Shown here: positions 1 to 26,519 of the stretch, one piece after another
Layout of the letters: each line of letters begins with the position of its first letter
How positions within the stretch are numbered: position 1 is the first letter of the stretch
NCBI RefSeq assembly: GCF_028769735.1
Contig: NC_088178.1
Span: 4,840,001-4,904,000, forward strand
Reading direction: 5' to 3'
DNA from: Zonotrichia leucophrys gambelii
Lineage: Eukaryota; Chordata; Aves; Passeriformes; Passerellidae
Length of the DNA stretch: 64,000 nucleotides
Position numbers and translations under genes: made by a program
The notes under the pieces: generated by a model
Told to the model about the DNA's origin: nothing
Databases searched by the model: none
The model's input: the letters and a program-made list of their open reading frames with translations, nothing else

Positions 1-442
1 GCAAAAATAGATGGCAGCAAATGACAGTTCTGTTTCTCTCAGTTTTACAGGTAGAAAATATAAATAAAACTGCACTATTTCCAAAGTTGCCTCTTAACAA
101 CCATTTTCAGTATTGTTCAGAACAATGATTAAAAAAACCTGCCTATTTAAACAGCTATAATGAGATTAAGTCAAAGATAAATCTCAGCTAAAGAAAATAG
201 AAGAGAACAAAGAGGAAAGACATTGGAGTAAGTGAAACAGGAACTGAATGCCTGAGGGGGGGAAAAGTAATTTTTTTTGTAGGTAAAGAAGAAAATGCAG
301 AAAAAACAAAACCTCACCCTTCAGAAAAGCCTTAAATTGTGAAAATCTCTTTTTAGCTCTTTACTCACTAAAAACCAGGAAAATGTATCTTCAGCATAAT
401 ACAATTTAAAATATACTCCTTCCAATGAGAAATGTAATGGAG

Positions 443-514
443 TCCCATGGCAGGGGGTCTGGAACTAGATGATATTGAAGGTCCCTGTGAACCTACACCA
501 TCCCACAGTTCTAT
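443..514 (+). mobile_element. CR1 LINE, 3' tail fragment
   Basis: It matches the terminal part of avian CR1: 'ccatggcagggggtctgga', then 'actagatgat', 'aaggtccctgtgaacct' and 'ttctatta'. It is heavily 5'-truncated, as is usual for CR1. Confidence 0.8.
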
Positions 515-2911
515 TACTTTCTTAAGAAAAATAAGCCAGTTAACTATAGTTTAAGCAGTTGCAAGATTTAAAATAAAAAGAAGATATGTTTTTCCTTTGA
601 ATTACAGTTATGAACACAGTTATTTTTCAGTGACACGCTGTGATGACTACATTTTTAGAGAATTGTATATAATTGTAAACTAATGATGGTATTAAATGAA
701 GCAGCCCAAAATGCTGTGCTTTTGTTTCTTTGTGCATCTTGTCTAATCCATTAAAATAAGGTAATTATTGGAACATACTAAAATCATCAAATTATTCATG
801 AAAAATAACACAGTTTCAGTTAGAGTACCCTCAACTTGGTTGGAAAACAAATATGATGAAGTTGAAAGGCTCCACAATACCTGCACAGGAGATATACACA
901 AACTACTGACCAACACTTCCAATCTCAACCACCTGGTGAAATGATGCAAATGAGCAGCTTAAATAGGGACTGTTTTACTGACACAGTGTAAGTTATTTTA
1001 TAGTGAGAAACCTTTCCTCATTTATTCTAGATTAAAAATTGAGACCCACTTCCCTTAAAGCAGAGGTTCCAATTATCAGCCAGTTTGCTGACTGAATCTC
1101 TCATCAAGTCAGCTTAATGAGTTTTGGGGTGTGGGCATGAATAGCCTGAACTCTAAAAATTAAGTAGGGTAACATTAGAGCTGTTATCCCTGTTTTATTC
1201 TCACATAACACCATTATTGAGTAATTACAAAGTACTTGGTTAAATCAATCAAGTATTGATAGCACTAATGTTATTAAGCATGGCTATCTATAGCTTTTAT
1301 TTTTGAGAGAGTAAGGCATGAGATACTGTGGGTTTTGCTGTATGTTGAAATTATTACAAATCTTCAGCTCCTTGCACATGTTCTGGTTAACTGCAAGACC
1401 CACCTGTATAAAATGTAAAAAATTTGACTACTGGTTTCTCTGAGGCACAAACTCACCATTACAAGGACCATGTTCCAACAACGAAAATGTGCATGAGGAA
1501 AACAGTAAGACAGACAGAAAGAACAATCCTAAATGACACATTAACCTGCATTTCTGTCAGCTTTTAGCATTCTTTATACCTGAGCACACACCTTACCCAT
1601 CTCAGTGCAGACTACTAAATGTGCCTGAATCCTTCCTCAGAAGGGTTATGATTTTTTTACAATCTACTTAATGCTCAACTGCCTTCCCAAGAAGTTCCCA
1701 AATGGCTGATCCCACTGCCATCTGCAGAGTTATTTCCCAAGGAGTAACAGTGCCCTGAGGTACAGGATCTTTCAAAGGTGTTGGCAGGAGCAGTTACTGC
1801 AATAGAACTGAGAATTGATGAAAAAACACTTGATACAAGTCACCCAAAGAGATCCTGGCAAACACAATCAGGACCTCATCTTGCAGAAGGATCACTAGGA
1901 CTAAAAATATTTCTTTTTCAAAAATCTGCACAACAGACTCTGAATTTTGCAGCAGGAAGAAATGCACGTGTTTCTTCAGGGAAGACAGGAATGTGTATGT
2001 TTGTCACATTATAAGGGGTGAGAAAAAGAAAGCTTCCATATTACCCAATTAAAAATGGTACAGTTGCAAGTGATTTAAAAGGCAAGATGAACTGATAAGA
2101 GATAAGTATCACACAGCTGAGAACAGAATACTTATAAATGTATTTTCTTTAATGTCAAAAGGCAGATATTCTTATTTGCATGTAACAGTCAGCTTTCTCA
2201 GATTTTCTTATATTCCAAGTTGCTATGCTAATCTCTAGAAGAAATATAGAAACAACATTGCTTGAGATTTATTTACTCCCTAAGTGTTAAACACAGCAGC
2301 AATTTTCCCATGTAACATCAACACAGCTTGGTCTTTTCAGACCTATTGCTATGCTCCACAAAAAGACAGCAAATCAAACAGTCCCTTTAGGCTCAGTAAA
2401 ATTAAATCCCTGCTCTTTGGTTCCATTAGCTAAAGATCGTGTACTGTGGGCATTGGAACAGTGGTGCAACCTGGCCTCTGCTCTTCACTTTTGGAGCCAA
2501 TACCAAGACATCAGTCTGTGGAGAAAGGAGGTGAGCAGTGGCTGCAGGAGGATGCAGCTGCACAGCATTCTACAGTGAGTGGGCAGATGTACTCCTGTAT
2601 GTACCTCAGCCAAGGCCAAAACCAGAAGGGACTTGAGCTACAATCATAACAGCCTCACTCTCTTACATCTCAGCATCATCACCTTTGTCTTTAATTGGCC
2701 ACATTCTTACAGCCATCTGCCCTCATATTGTAAATGTCAGCAGCCCTTGGATTTTACAATGAACAATTATAGAGCCATTGCCCAGTTCCACCAGTCACGT
2801 GGACTTGCTTTAGTGATTGTAGAGAATTAAAGACAATTCAATAGGCAGGTTCAAAATACTTGAAGCCCACAAAACAATGACTTACAACTCATTACAATTC
2901 AGTTTACAAAG

Positions 2912-3448
2912 TGTGGTGGGTTAGGATTATTTCCTTCATAGTGGCTGTTTTGGGCTTCTGCTGGAAATGGTGTTGATAACATAAGGGAGTTTCAGCTCCT
3001 GCCCAGCAGCTGCTGACACAGAGTCAGGGCCACCCCACCAGCAAAAGGGCTTGAGGTGCACAGAAAGCTGGGAGGGGACACCGCCAGCACAGCTAACCCC
3101 AGCTGACTCAAGGGATGCTCCAGACCATATGGCATCATGCCTGGCACATAAAGTGAGGGTAAGCAGGAAGAAGGGGGGATGTTTGGAATGATGGCATCTG
3201 CCTTCCCAAGCCAATGTTACACTTTTCCCCAGGGGATGGCTGAGCACCTGCCCGCCCATGGGAAGTGGTGAATGAATTCCCTGTTTTCCTTTGCTTGAGC
3301 ACATGGCTTTTGCTTTCCCTACTGAACTGTCTCCATCTCAACCCACGAGTTTTCTCACTTTTACTCTGCTGATTCTCTCCTCCATCCCACCACGGGGGAG
3401 TGAGCGAGTGGCTGTGTGGGCCTTGCTAGTTGGGGTTAAACCATGACA
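2912..3448 (+). mobile_element. ERVL-type solo LTR
   Basis: It starts TGTGGTGGG and ends CCATGACA. It holds landmarks of the common avian ERVL LTR: 'aagctgggaggggacac', 'tctcaacccacgag', 'ttttactctgctgattctct', 'cccatcccacc'-like sequence and 'gtgagcgagtggctg' before the terminal 'ggttaaaccatgaca'. No internal region is present. I see no matching target duplication, so it is probably old. Confidence 0.85.
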
Positions 3449-3574
3449 CTGAAACCATACACATGCTACTTAATCCTTATGCATTAGAGCATCCCTGAAA
3501 TAAACAGTTCAAAGAAACATCCTGCTAAGGAGCAGGTGCCATACTAACTTTTATAAAGGCCAAATTAGGACATG

Positions 3575-16908
<13,334 letters not shown>

Positions 16909-19900
16909 CTCAGGTCAGTATTCTCTTCCTGCCACCAGAACCTAATAATGAAAAATAAATAAACAAATTATTAGTTTTGAAGTTGTACACAGTATGTTAA
17001 TAGATACAATATAAAGATATTGTGGAATAATAAAATACTTAAGATTATACTACTGTATTTCTCAAACTCTGATTTCATTGGTATATGAATTGATTTATCT
17101 GTGATTTAACAGCAGTGGCTGTTATCTATGCATACAGATAACAAATGAAGAGGGCTCACCCCAGAGCTTTGACTTCCCCTGTTTTTCATCTTCCAGAATC
17201 TGCTTCCTCTACCTCCCTAATTTGTGCCCCTGGTTCTCCCTCATACAGGTATTTGCCTTACCCAGAGTGTCACAGATGTCATGTGAAGATACAGATTACC
17301 TGAAGGCTAATTTCCCAAAAACTGCATATTAAGTGTATGCTCTCCACATAAAAACATCATTTAGCAATCACTTATGTTAGGGGCTTTGGTTATCCTTTAT
17401 ATCTATAGGTAGTGAAGTCAAAAGTGATACTAAATCACAATCAGACCCTTCTCACCTAATTTCCCTGAAACTACCTGCAATAGGTAAAACTAACCACACC
17501 ATTTCAAAATATAAACATAAAGAATATAAATATAACCATAAAACTAAAATATAAACAGTGAAACTATAAATATTACAGCAACCAAGAAAAAGTCTTCCTA
17601 TCACTGCACAAGAAAAAAAAACAAATCTAGAAACAAAGAGAAAGGGCAAAATACTGTTCAGCCTATACATTACAAGTTCATATAAAAATACAGAGCTGAA
17701 ATATTCCAAGCCTGCAGGCATAAGGACACCTATTGTAGGTATCCACCAAATACGGCCAGCATGACCTACCTTAACTCAGAATGTCTTCCCTCACTCCTTA
17801 GAGAATAAAGAGCTGAATCTTAGACTTTTTTTTCTTATCTATTTTTATATCTTCCGTGTCAAAAAAGGGAAAATATATTTTCAGATTTTATAAAGAGCAT
17901 GCACTTCAACATATGGTCTACTTCCATTCCAGTTTCCTGAAAAACACTGCTCTGGCTGAGTGCTGGGATGTATTGTGCTCAGGAGTCAGAGTTCTGGTGA
18001 GTCACAGCACAGGGGGAAAAAAATCTGTGACTGTCATTTATGGGAGGAAAGGGCCCAAGGAGGAACAGCTCAAGCCACATCGGCTGTGAGCAGAACAAGA
18101 GGAGGTGAAGCTTCACCCTGCCCTTCCCAGCAGCAACAAGGAGCAGAACTGTACCACTTTTACTTCTCTTCCAATTCCAATCACCCAGGGATCAAGAGAA
18201 GAATGCTGACTTAGGTCTATCTATAGGGAACCAGAAAAACAGCACAGGAAAGAACAAAGACATGCATGTTCTCCACTGTTTTGAACAGGTGTTACTTATG
18301 ATGTTAGCAGGAACAGAAAGTTTAGCAATTTCAAACCAAAAAAAGCAATTGTAGGAACTAGACAACTTTCAATACTGTAGTATTTTCTATGATTTTTGAA
18401 ACTACAGTTAACATGCTTTTGCCTTTTCAAAGACTTGGCTTAGCATAACTTACATGCAACTCCTCAAAAAGCTTTTCCCTCTCCCTAACCACAGTTTCAC
18501 CCATAATCCCAGTGAGGGTATTACATGTAGGAATCCCAGAAAAAAGAATTCAAGTTCTTTAGATATGTGACATGTACAGCATAAAAACTCAGAAGTCACT
18601 TTCCAAAAAAGCCTCTAAACAACAGCTGGAATACTCAGAGAGCAGCTACAAATCTGGATGAGCAGTTTCTCACACACTGACATCTTTCAGATCTCCAGAC
18701 CAACCACAAACAGGAATATTTTCCTGACAGATGATGTAAGCTGAGTTCCACCCAGCTCATATAATGGACTCACTGCTACAACAGATTTTGCTTCAACTTT
18801 TTTAAAGCATCTTTACTTTAAAGACTTCCTTGGCAAGAGAAAGACAAGGCTTTACCACACAAGATTTTAACTATGTCACAAAAAGTTTATTAACTCCATG
18901 TATTTTTTTAACAAGTGTTGTAAAAACATTGCTAAAGAGCTTGTCTGCAATAAAGAGTAAATCTAGCTCAAAATACTAATTCCAAGCAAATCTTCTATAT
19001 GGAAGTGAAGGACAGCTATTACAGAACTCCTTGAAGGCAATGAAAGGCCAATAGTTAAGGTCCCTAAAACCAGTATATCCTGAAGAATCATTATTTTTGC
19101 AGTGACATCAGCACTGGAAAAAACAAAAAGAGGTGACTGTCAGCCACATTAGGAGCAAAGGCCCCACTATCAGAGACCCCACCTCCTCCCACTGCACACT
19201 TCTTATTGCTGCACCTGATGAGGACAAAAATAAAGCCTCAACACTGCTTCCAGCCCATCTGCACAAAGGAGGGATCACAAGACACCCTATTTTGACAGGT
19301 TTTTTGTGTTTTAATTTTCCATTTATTTTTGAGCTTACTTATGGCAAATTAACACAGAAACTCCAATGGTTTCTTTGGATGGTTTTACTTTATTTATTAT
19401 GAGTCAAATGTAGATTGCTAACACCAGACTATCACCAGTTCTTCTTTCTGCAATCAAGTAAGAACCAACAGGCACCATGTGAACTACGAAGTGTTTTCTG
19501 TAGCAGTAGTTCAATAATAAAAGGAGGAAAAATGTACCATTTGTAAAGCCAAAGAAAAGTAGGGTCATGCAAATACAAAAGCATACTGGCACACTAAATA
19601 CTTATTCTCGCCCCATATTGGGTAAATGGAGATTAAGAGAATTTCTACTTCCTAAATATTAACCCAAAAGTAAATTTTATACACATTAGATAACACGGAG
19701 GAGCTCCTTATTCAGGCCAGATAAAATCAACTGCAAGAAAGTGCATGGCATGCTGTGAAATTGAGTTACAAGGCCTTTAATATGTTTAAGAGTGTACTCC
19801 AAGCCTGCCTTTACAAGCAGCTTAAACCACCACAGACAGTGCAGACACACACCTTTTTCTATACACAACTACCTGAACTGGATCAATCAGCACCCCAGAA

Positions 19901-22500
19901 CCCCTCATTCCAGTCCTACATTCCAACCTACTGTCAGTGCTCCCCACCCCAATGCAGTACAAACAAAGAAACTTTAGCTTCAGTTTGGCAGTAAAACACA
20001 AACACAAGCAGGTCAGGCATTTGGGAAAAGCTTTATTCACTGTATTTTATGATCAGTCTTTGACCAAAAACAGGTTTTAATGCCAGAGACAAACTAACAT
20101 GGTCAAGTCACTCCTTCAAACTAAACAATTTCAACTCTAACATGAACCTTACTCGAGAGTATAGCTGTGATTCGCATGAAGACTACTGAGATTTACGTCA
20201 CCTTAAGTGAGAAGAGAAAAAAGAGAAAAATTATATAAAGAGAAAAATTTTGTATTTTTTCCTTAAAGACATATGATGTAATATTTCAGCCAAGTGCTTC
20301 TGAGGAAAAGCAGTAAAAAGAATACAAATCTTTCTAAAAGAATAATGCATGAATATTTTTTGAGGTAGAGAAAAACATCTGAAGTTTTTTTTTCTTAGTA
20401 ACAAGAAGAGAGATCCATGCACTCTGGACTTTCCAGTCATCAGCAGTCAGGTGATGGCCACTCTCACTTCCCTTGTGCCATTGGCTCTAGCCCTCTTTTT
20501 TACTCACCACCAAATTACTCACTTCAAACCACCCTTTTCCTACACATGTAAGGAAAAAAAGGACAGCTGACATACTAGACATGAACAAAATCTAGGAACA
20601 GACTCCTATTACTAAACTCAAGCATCTCACTTTTTTTAATTGTCCTTTTTGAGGAAAAGTTTAAAGAATGTAAGAAGTTATTTCTGACCGCATTAGTCAG
20701 AACATATAGAAGTTGTTCAGTCCATAATCACATCAGGTTTACTCCCTGATAACCTCAACAGCTGAATGCTGGCTCAGAATCCTGAGGAATTAGGTTTACC
20801 ATTTGCTTTACCAGCTTAAAGTTTCTAGGAGGGCAGCAACCAGCAGTGAGGAGCTGCCAGTCAGGGACAGGAAAGAGCAAATCCAAAGCACTTCAGCTGC
20901 CTCAGCTCCAAGCCAGCTCCTTAGCTTGAGCTGCTGGTGGAGTTTAGTTTAAACTACTGGTGGAGTTCAGTTCCAAATGAAAAATACAATCTCTGTTCTG
21001 CCATTGGTGATCCAAGGATTGCAACCTCAGGTCAGATGGTGCCTTCCCAAATCCTCAGAGCCAGGAGTCAGAGTAGCTCCTCCGACAGCATCTTCCAAAA
21101 GATGGCAACAAATTCAGCTGTCAAAGTTCTCCTCACAGCAGGGAGCACTGGGAAGTGTGTACTGCTACTGTGAGGAAGTCATTGCTACAAAAGAGGTACC
21201 TTGAACAGTCATGCTTCTTCCCACAGAGAAGGTATCTTCCCCCCATCCTTTGGTGAATAATATCACACACACACAAAAATCAGGAACAAATACACAGGAG
21301 GAATTTTTTCTAAACTCAGTGAAAGAAAACCTACTATGATAAAAGAATTACATTTTTTAAAAATAAGAATTTCAGATAAGGTTTTTCTGACAAACAGATT
21401 TTAATACCAAAGAACTTTTGAAATACAGTGAAATTATTCAGACATAGTTTCAAGAGAGAGTGTGTTTGGAGGTGTGGTACGATGTGTGGCTCTTGCTCCA
21501 AAACACATTTTAAGCCATAAGGACAACACAAGGTCTGCAGAAAAAAGTTGCTTTTGTCTGTGAGCTTCATGATGTAGATTTGGTCAAGCCAACCTCTGTG
21601 ATGTGCATCAGCTCACAGTGGTTTGCTTACACACAGTCCTGGATAAAAGGTAAGTAAGCCCTACCACTTGGACTGTTTTGGATCCAGTGATCAAAACTTA
21701 CTTTCATATATGTTCAGTACTAAGCTGTGGAAGGCTCAAACCCAGCAGCTTCCCCACTTCATTCCAGAGAGGCACCCCAAGTTCACTACAGCTGCCTTTG
21801 TATAGCAGCCTAAGTGATTAAAGAGCAAGAGAAGGTGAAGAACAGTGATTCTAGAACAGCCAGGGGGATTCAGCACTGAATCAGAGCAAGGATACAGGAC
21901 AGAAACACTCCTGATTCCTTCCCCCCATAACTCCTCCATGTACTCACACTGAACCCAGACTTGCAAAAACATATCACATGCAGAACACAAACACCTAGGC
22001 AGTGATGGACCATGAATCCATGGGATTGCAGAGCACCACAGGCCAAGGCACTGCTGCAGCATACTCATCATCACAGGAGAAAGAATCTAAGCTTCTGGAA
22101 AGCCACTGGCTTTGCAGAAGGAAACTGCTTTGCAGACCTGACAGATTGAAAAACTTCCTCTGCAAACTGGTCTCCTAAAGTAAACATAATTTTTACATGA
22201 ATCAATCTTCTGAAGTAGGCATCAGACTTTTTTGTATTTACTTCCAGTTTGTGTTCAATATATATTTCAAAGTTACTGCCCTAGGCCCCTGTTGGTTTGT
22301 GGAAAGTAAAAAAAAATAAAAATTAAAAATTTTGCTTGAGTATTATAAGTACCCAAAAAATCAGAAAATGTGGAGCTATGAAAAGACAGCAATTAAGGGA
22401 GACAAAGGTTGACCCATTTTAAGCAAGCAACAAGAGATAGGTTTTGAAAGGAAGTTTCTTACCTGCTTGAAAGAAGACAATCAAAAACAGGCTAATTCAT

Positions 22501-22557
22501 ACTTTTTTTTAGCAGAGAAACATTTTTTTAGCAGCGAAACTTTTTTTTAGCAGATTG
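22501..22557. repeat. Three-copy tandem repeat, unit about 19 bp
   Basis: Three consecutive units of the form AACTTTTTTTTAGCAG plus GA or CG, differing by one to three bases. Each unit contains a T-tract followed by AG, so on the plus strand it looks like a repeated splice acceptor; RABGAP1L is on the other strand. Confidence 0.85.
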
Positions 22558-25500
22558 TCAGCTTGTCTGACAATTTCAAACTGCAAAAAAACCCCCAAAA
22601 CCTGGGAAATAAGTTATACCTATTTTCAGAACTATGGTTCCCCAAGAGGATCTCTGGGACCTTTATGAAGAGGAAAGTCCAACAGAACTATGCAGAAATT
22701 TGTCTTCTGCTAACTGAAGTCTGAAGCAGAAAAACACCCCAAAAGACATGGTTTATTCCCTTTTTTGAGCTACAGGATACAGTTCAGGACAGCAAAATGA
22801 GCATTAAACTGAGGAGCCTTGCAATCACTCCATGACTCACATTTCCAGATGGCTGAAGTGGTGTGGTGACTCTCTCACCCCTTAGGGAACAGGACAGTGC
22901 CTCACACACAAACACAGAACAGAAACGCATCTAAACTCTGGATTAGCCTGGCTCCTACCCCATGAGCTCCCTGCCTTTAATGGGAACACCTTCCCCAGAA
23001 AGCCACAAGTGCTGCAAACACACAAAGCTTCACCTTTCTATGCTTCTGCCCTGGAAGACTAAACAATCCGATAAAATTCCATGATTCTCTACATTGAGGC
23101 ACTACAACTCACCAGCTGCTCCAAAACCCTCTACTCTGAGTGACATTTGCAGAAGAAAATTCCAGATGTCATAAAATCATTTGCTTAAATCTCACTGACC
23201 ACAACAGCACTAAAATTTAAGCTTTAATCTCAACTTCTCTCTGCGTAACCTTTTTTTATGAGAAACTGTCTCTGAGCTCATACTACAAACTGTTGTATTA
23301 TCCACAAATTGTTTCCCAGTCTTATCTCTGGCAGTGAAATACTATGTAAAGAACATAATGGAAAAACCAAACAACCATTTATTTGGCTTACTGATATGAT
23401 TTCCCAGGAATAAAATCAACTTAATGAGCAGCAGAGCAGTATCACTGTATGTTAAATACATACATATATGTAGATAAAAAATGCTTATTTCCAGAAAAGC
23501 ACTGTTAAGAACAAAAATCTTGTCAAATAAAAAAAAAAAAACTAAACCAAAAAATCAAAACAAAGCCACAAAAAATAAAGCAAAAAACCCCACAACTAGA
23601 AAGTAACCACTGGCTTATTTTGGCAACTGTCTCCTCTGAGAAAGCAAACCCCCACTATGTAGCCAACAGCAAATAATTAGTCTGTTCATGATGGCAAACT
23701 GTTTGGAATTGTTGTACTGGGTGCCTAGATACAGAGGTTTTTCCAGATCCTCTTACACTTCAATAGCCAAAATCAATCTCATAGCCAAAGAAGAGCAATT
23801 TAAGGGAAACAGACTCAAAAGAGAGCTACACAAACAAGAAAATGTCTGTTCTCCTTCAAAAACATACTGCATCTGCATCTCCTCAAATAAATGATAAGCA
23901 GCACTTGTCAAAAACACCTCAGTGTGAATACTGAGACATTTAGTGCAAAGGAGAGAACCAGCTTTCCTGACTTGAACCTCTGTGTTACACACAACCCACT
24001 GAACCACTTAAATATTACACAGCCACAGTGTGGAGCTGCTTGAGGGGAAAAAAATACTGCTTTTATTTAGCTTAAAATTAAAACCACAGAGGTAAAGATC
24101 CATTCCCATAGGAATGGTGGGCATATGGTTGGTTCTGAGCTGGAGCATGACTCAAGCAAGGCAAACTGTAAAAACTGATCTCAAGGCTTGAAATGTACAA
24201 ATTGGGTGGCAGAAGCACCATGAACACTGGATGAAATGCCAGGTAAGTGGAAGCACGTCAGGAAAGCTGCTGGCTACAAAGGCAGACACCCAGCAAACTG
24301 GGGGCTTCCTTCTGTTTACTTGTACAATTTGAGCAAGCAGGAGTCATGGATGACAAGCTACACCTCAAACAAAAAGTTAAAAACAAGGTTGGTGGGATTC
24401 TTTTGAACAATTATTTAAATAAATTTGCAGGCCTAAGATTTGTCCACCCACAGAAGAAAGACATCAGCAGGAGAACAGAGCACACACTTGCCTCTTCCTG
24501 CCACAAACTGATTCATGTTTCAAAGTATAGTGGATGTGAGCTTATCCAATTAGTGCTTAACTAACCTAAGGAAATATATTTTATTCTCAGCCACTCAGGA
24601 GAAACCCCTCTCTTCTCTATTTATTCCCTTCCAAAGAGTATAACAGGTAAGTGTTTTGCTACTCTATAGGGATGTTACCAGTCTTTATGTGTTTAAAACA
24701 AAAATAAGCCAACGAACCACACTTTATACATCAAGTTCTGGTAAACAGGTTCATTCATTTAAGCAGTAGCTCATTCTGCCTCAAGGATAAAGCAACTCTA
24801 GTACACTTTCACACTGTTTCCCTGACACCAACTGAAAAATAACACTTGAATTTGTGCAGCCAGTAATTGTTTTTTAACTTTGAAAAGTTGCATACTCTTA
24901 CTTGCTGCTTTATATTTTCCAAAGCTGGAGATGGCAAACCCAAATTGCTTTTTTTGTCATTGCTATACGATGCTGGCAGGCAGCATTCAAAGTGAAACCA
25001 ATCACCAGCCAAGTTACCAAACTGTATCACCACTCAAAAATATAATGACCTATATTCCAGATGAAAGCATAAGCATGATGCAATCCTTGTTTTAAGGAGA
25101 TTATTCAATGGTTTATTCCCTAACTGTAAAAATAACATTGTGGGTCTAATGCAACCAGTGGAACAACCTCTGCCCATTATATAAATTTAATATTTCAACC
25201 AGGAATTTTCCTCACATGCCTCTACGTCCAGAAGTAATCACATGATGTAGAGCAAAAGAGCCCATATGGAAGAGCAGTGTGAGACCAGGCAGCAGAGATC
25301 CCAGGTGCCAGCCCTCTTCTGTGCCAAGAGTGCCTTATCCTGTGTCACCACGACACTCAAACCCACTGGAAATCCTGATTCCCTGCCCTGCACTGACTGC
25401 CTCCAGGGTTAGTAAAATCCTTGTTCCTCCAAGGCAGAATTGGAAGTTATGACAATTATTACCTTGAGGTTTGCAGTGTGCATTCTGGGAATAAATAATG

Positions 25501-26127
25501 GCAAAAAATCTTGCAAAAACACAGCAAAAGCAATTCATTTTCTTGATGCAATTTTCTTATCTCACATTAGCCAAGAAGCATGAACAAACCCAGTACCTAT
25601 CTGAGGAGGCTGGCTATCCAGAGCAGTTTGGATTTTAAGTGTTTCATCACAAGTGAATAGATAAATTCACTTGATTGTATGAAAGAAGACACGAGAAGCC
25701 AAAAAATCTTTGTTTACTATGCCTTTTTTTCTTAATCAGAATGTCTCTCTCAAAGTTTCAGAGAGCTTCCCAAATATTATCACATCGTACCATCAGTTTC
25801 AACATAAATGATGCATGATGTTTATTAAATGTAGACATGAAAGCTTACTATCCATGTTTACATACTGAATACCCCCACAAAATACTTTTACTTAAGGAAG
25901 CAAAGTCAAAGGCAGCTAATCTAAAAGTAAAAAGAAAATCACAGAAAGGTGAAATGGTCAAACAAAAAGGCCATGCTCTAAGAAGTGGTTATATAAACCT
26001 GTCCTTTCCACAACCTTACTTTCAGCATCCCGCCCCTCTCTCCTTTAAGTTAAGAGTGTTAAGTTATGGACAAGCTGCTACTGAAAGGTCAAACACACAG
26101 TTAAGAGACTGCAACTACCAAAGGCAG

Positions 26128-26519
26128 TGTCTCAATCAGCCTCAGAGCCAGAGAGGGCAGTGCTGCCCTGCCAGGAACAAACCCATGGAATAAGCAAAGC
26201 ACATGCTGCAGTCAGGATGGCCAGGACACAGAGTATCACCGTACAAGATCAGAAAGCTTCAGCCCACACAGAGCACCACCACACCACATCAGAAGGCTGC
26301 AAGCATGTGCCTTTCTTGTTCTTTAGCCCAGCCTTTTATCCCCTCATGTTGATGCACTGCACCTGTGTGCCCCCTGCTCCCTTTGGTGGTTGGTCAGTGC
26401 CCCGGGCTCTCCATGGCTCACTGCTGTCAGTGCTGCTCACCTGCTGCTCACAGCTGTCACCAATTGGGGTGAGGCTCAGCCCAGCCCCACTCCCAATTAC
26501 CCCAGACTGTGTCCCTACA
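26128..26519 (-). mobile_element. LTR-like unit, minus orientation
   Basis: Read on the minus strand it begins TGTAGGGACACAG and ends TTGAGACA, so it has TG...CA termini at 392 bp. It carries a TATA-type motif, GGGATAAAAGGC (plus 26331-26342), at a position fitting a U3/R boundary. Base composition is G+C-richer than its flanks. No matching target duplication was seen. I recognise the general form but not the named family. Confidence 0.6.
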
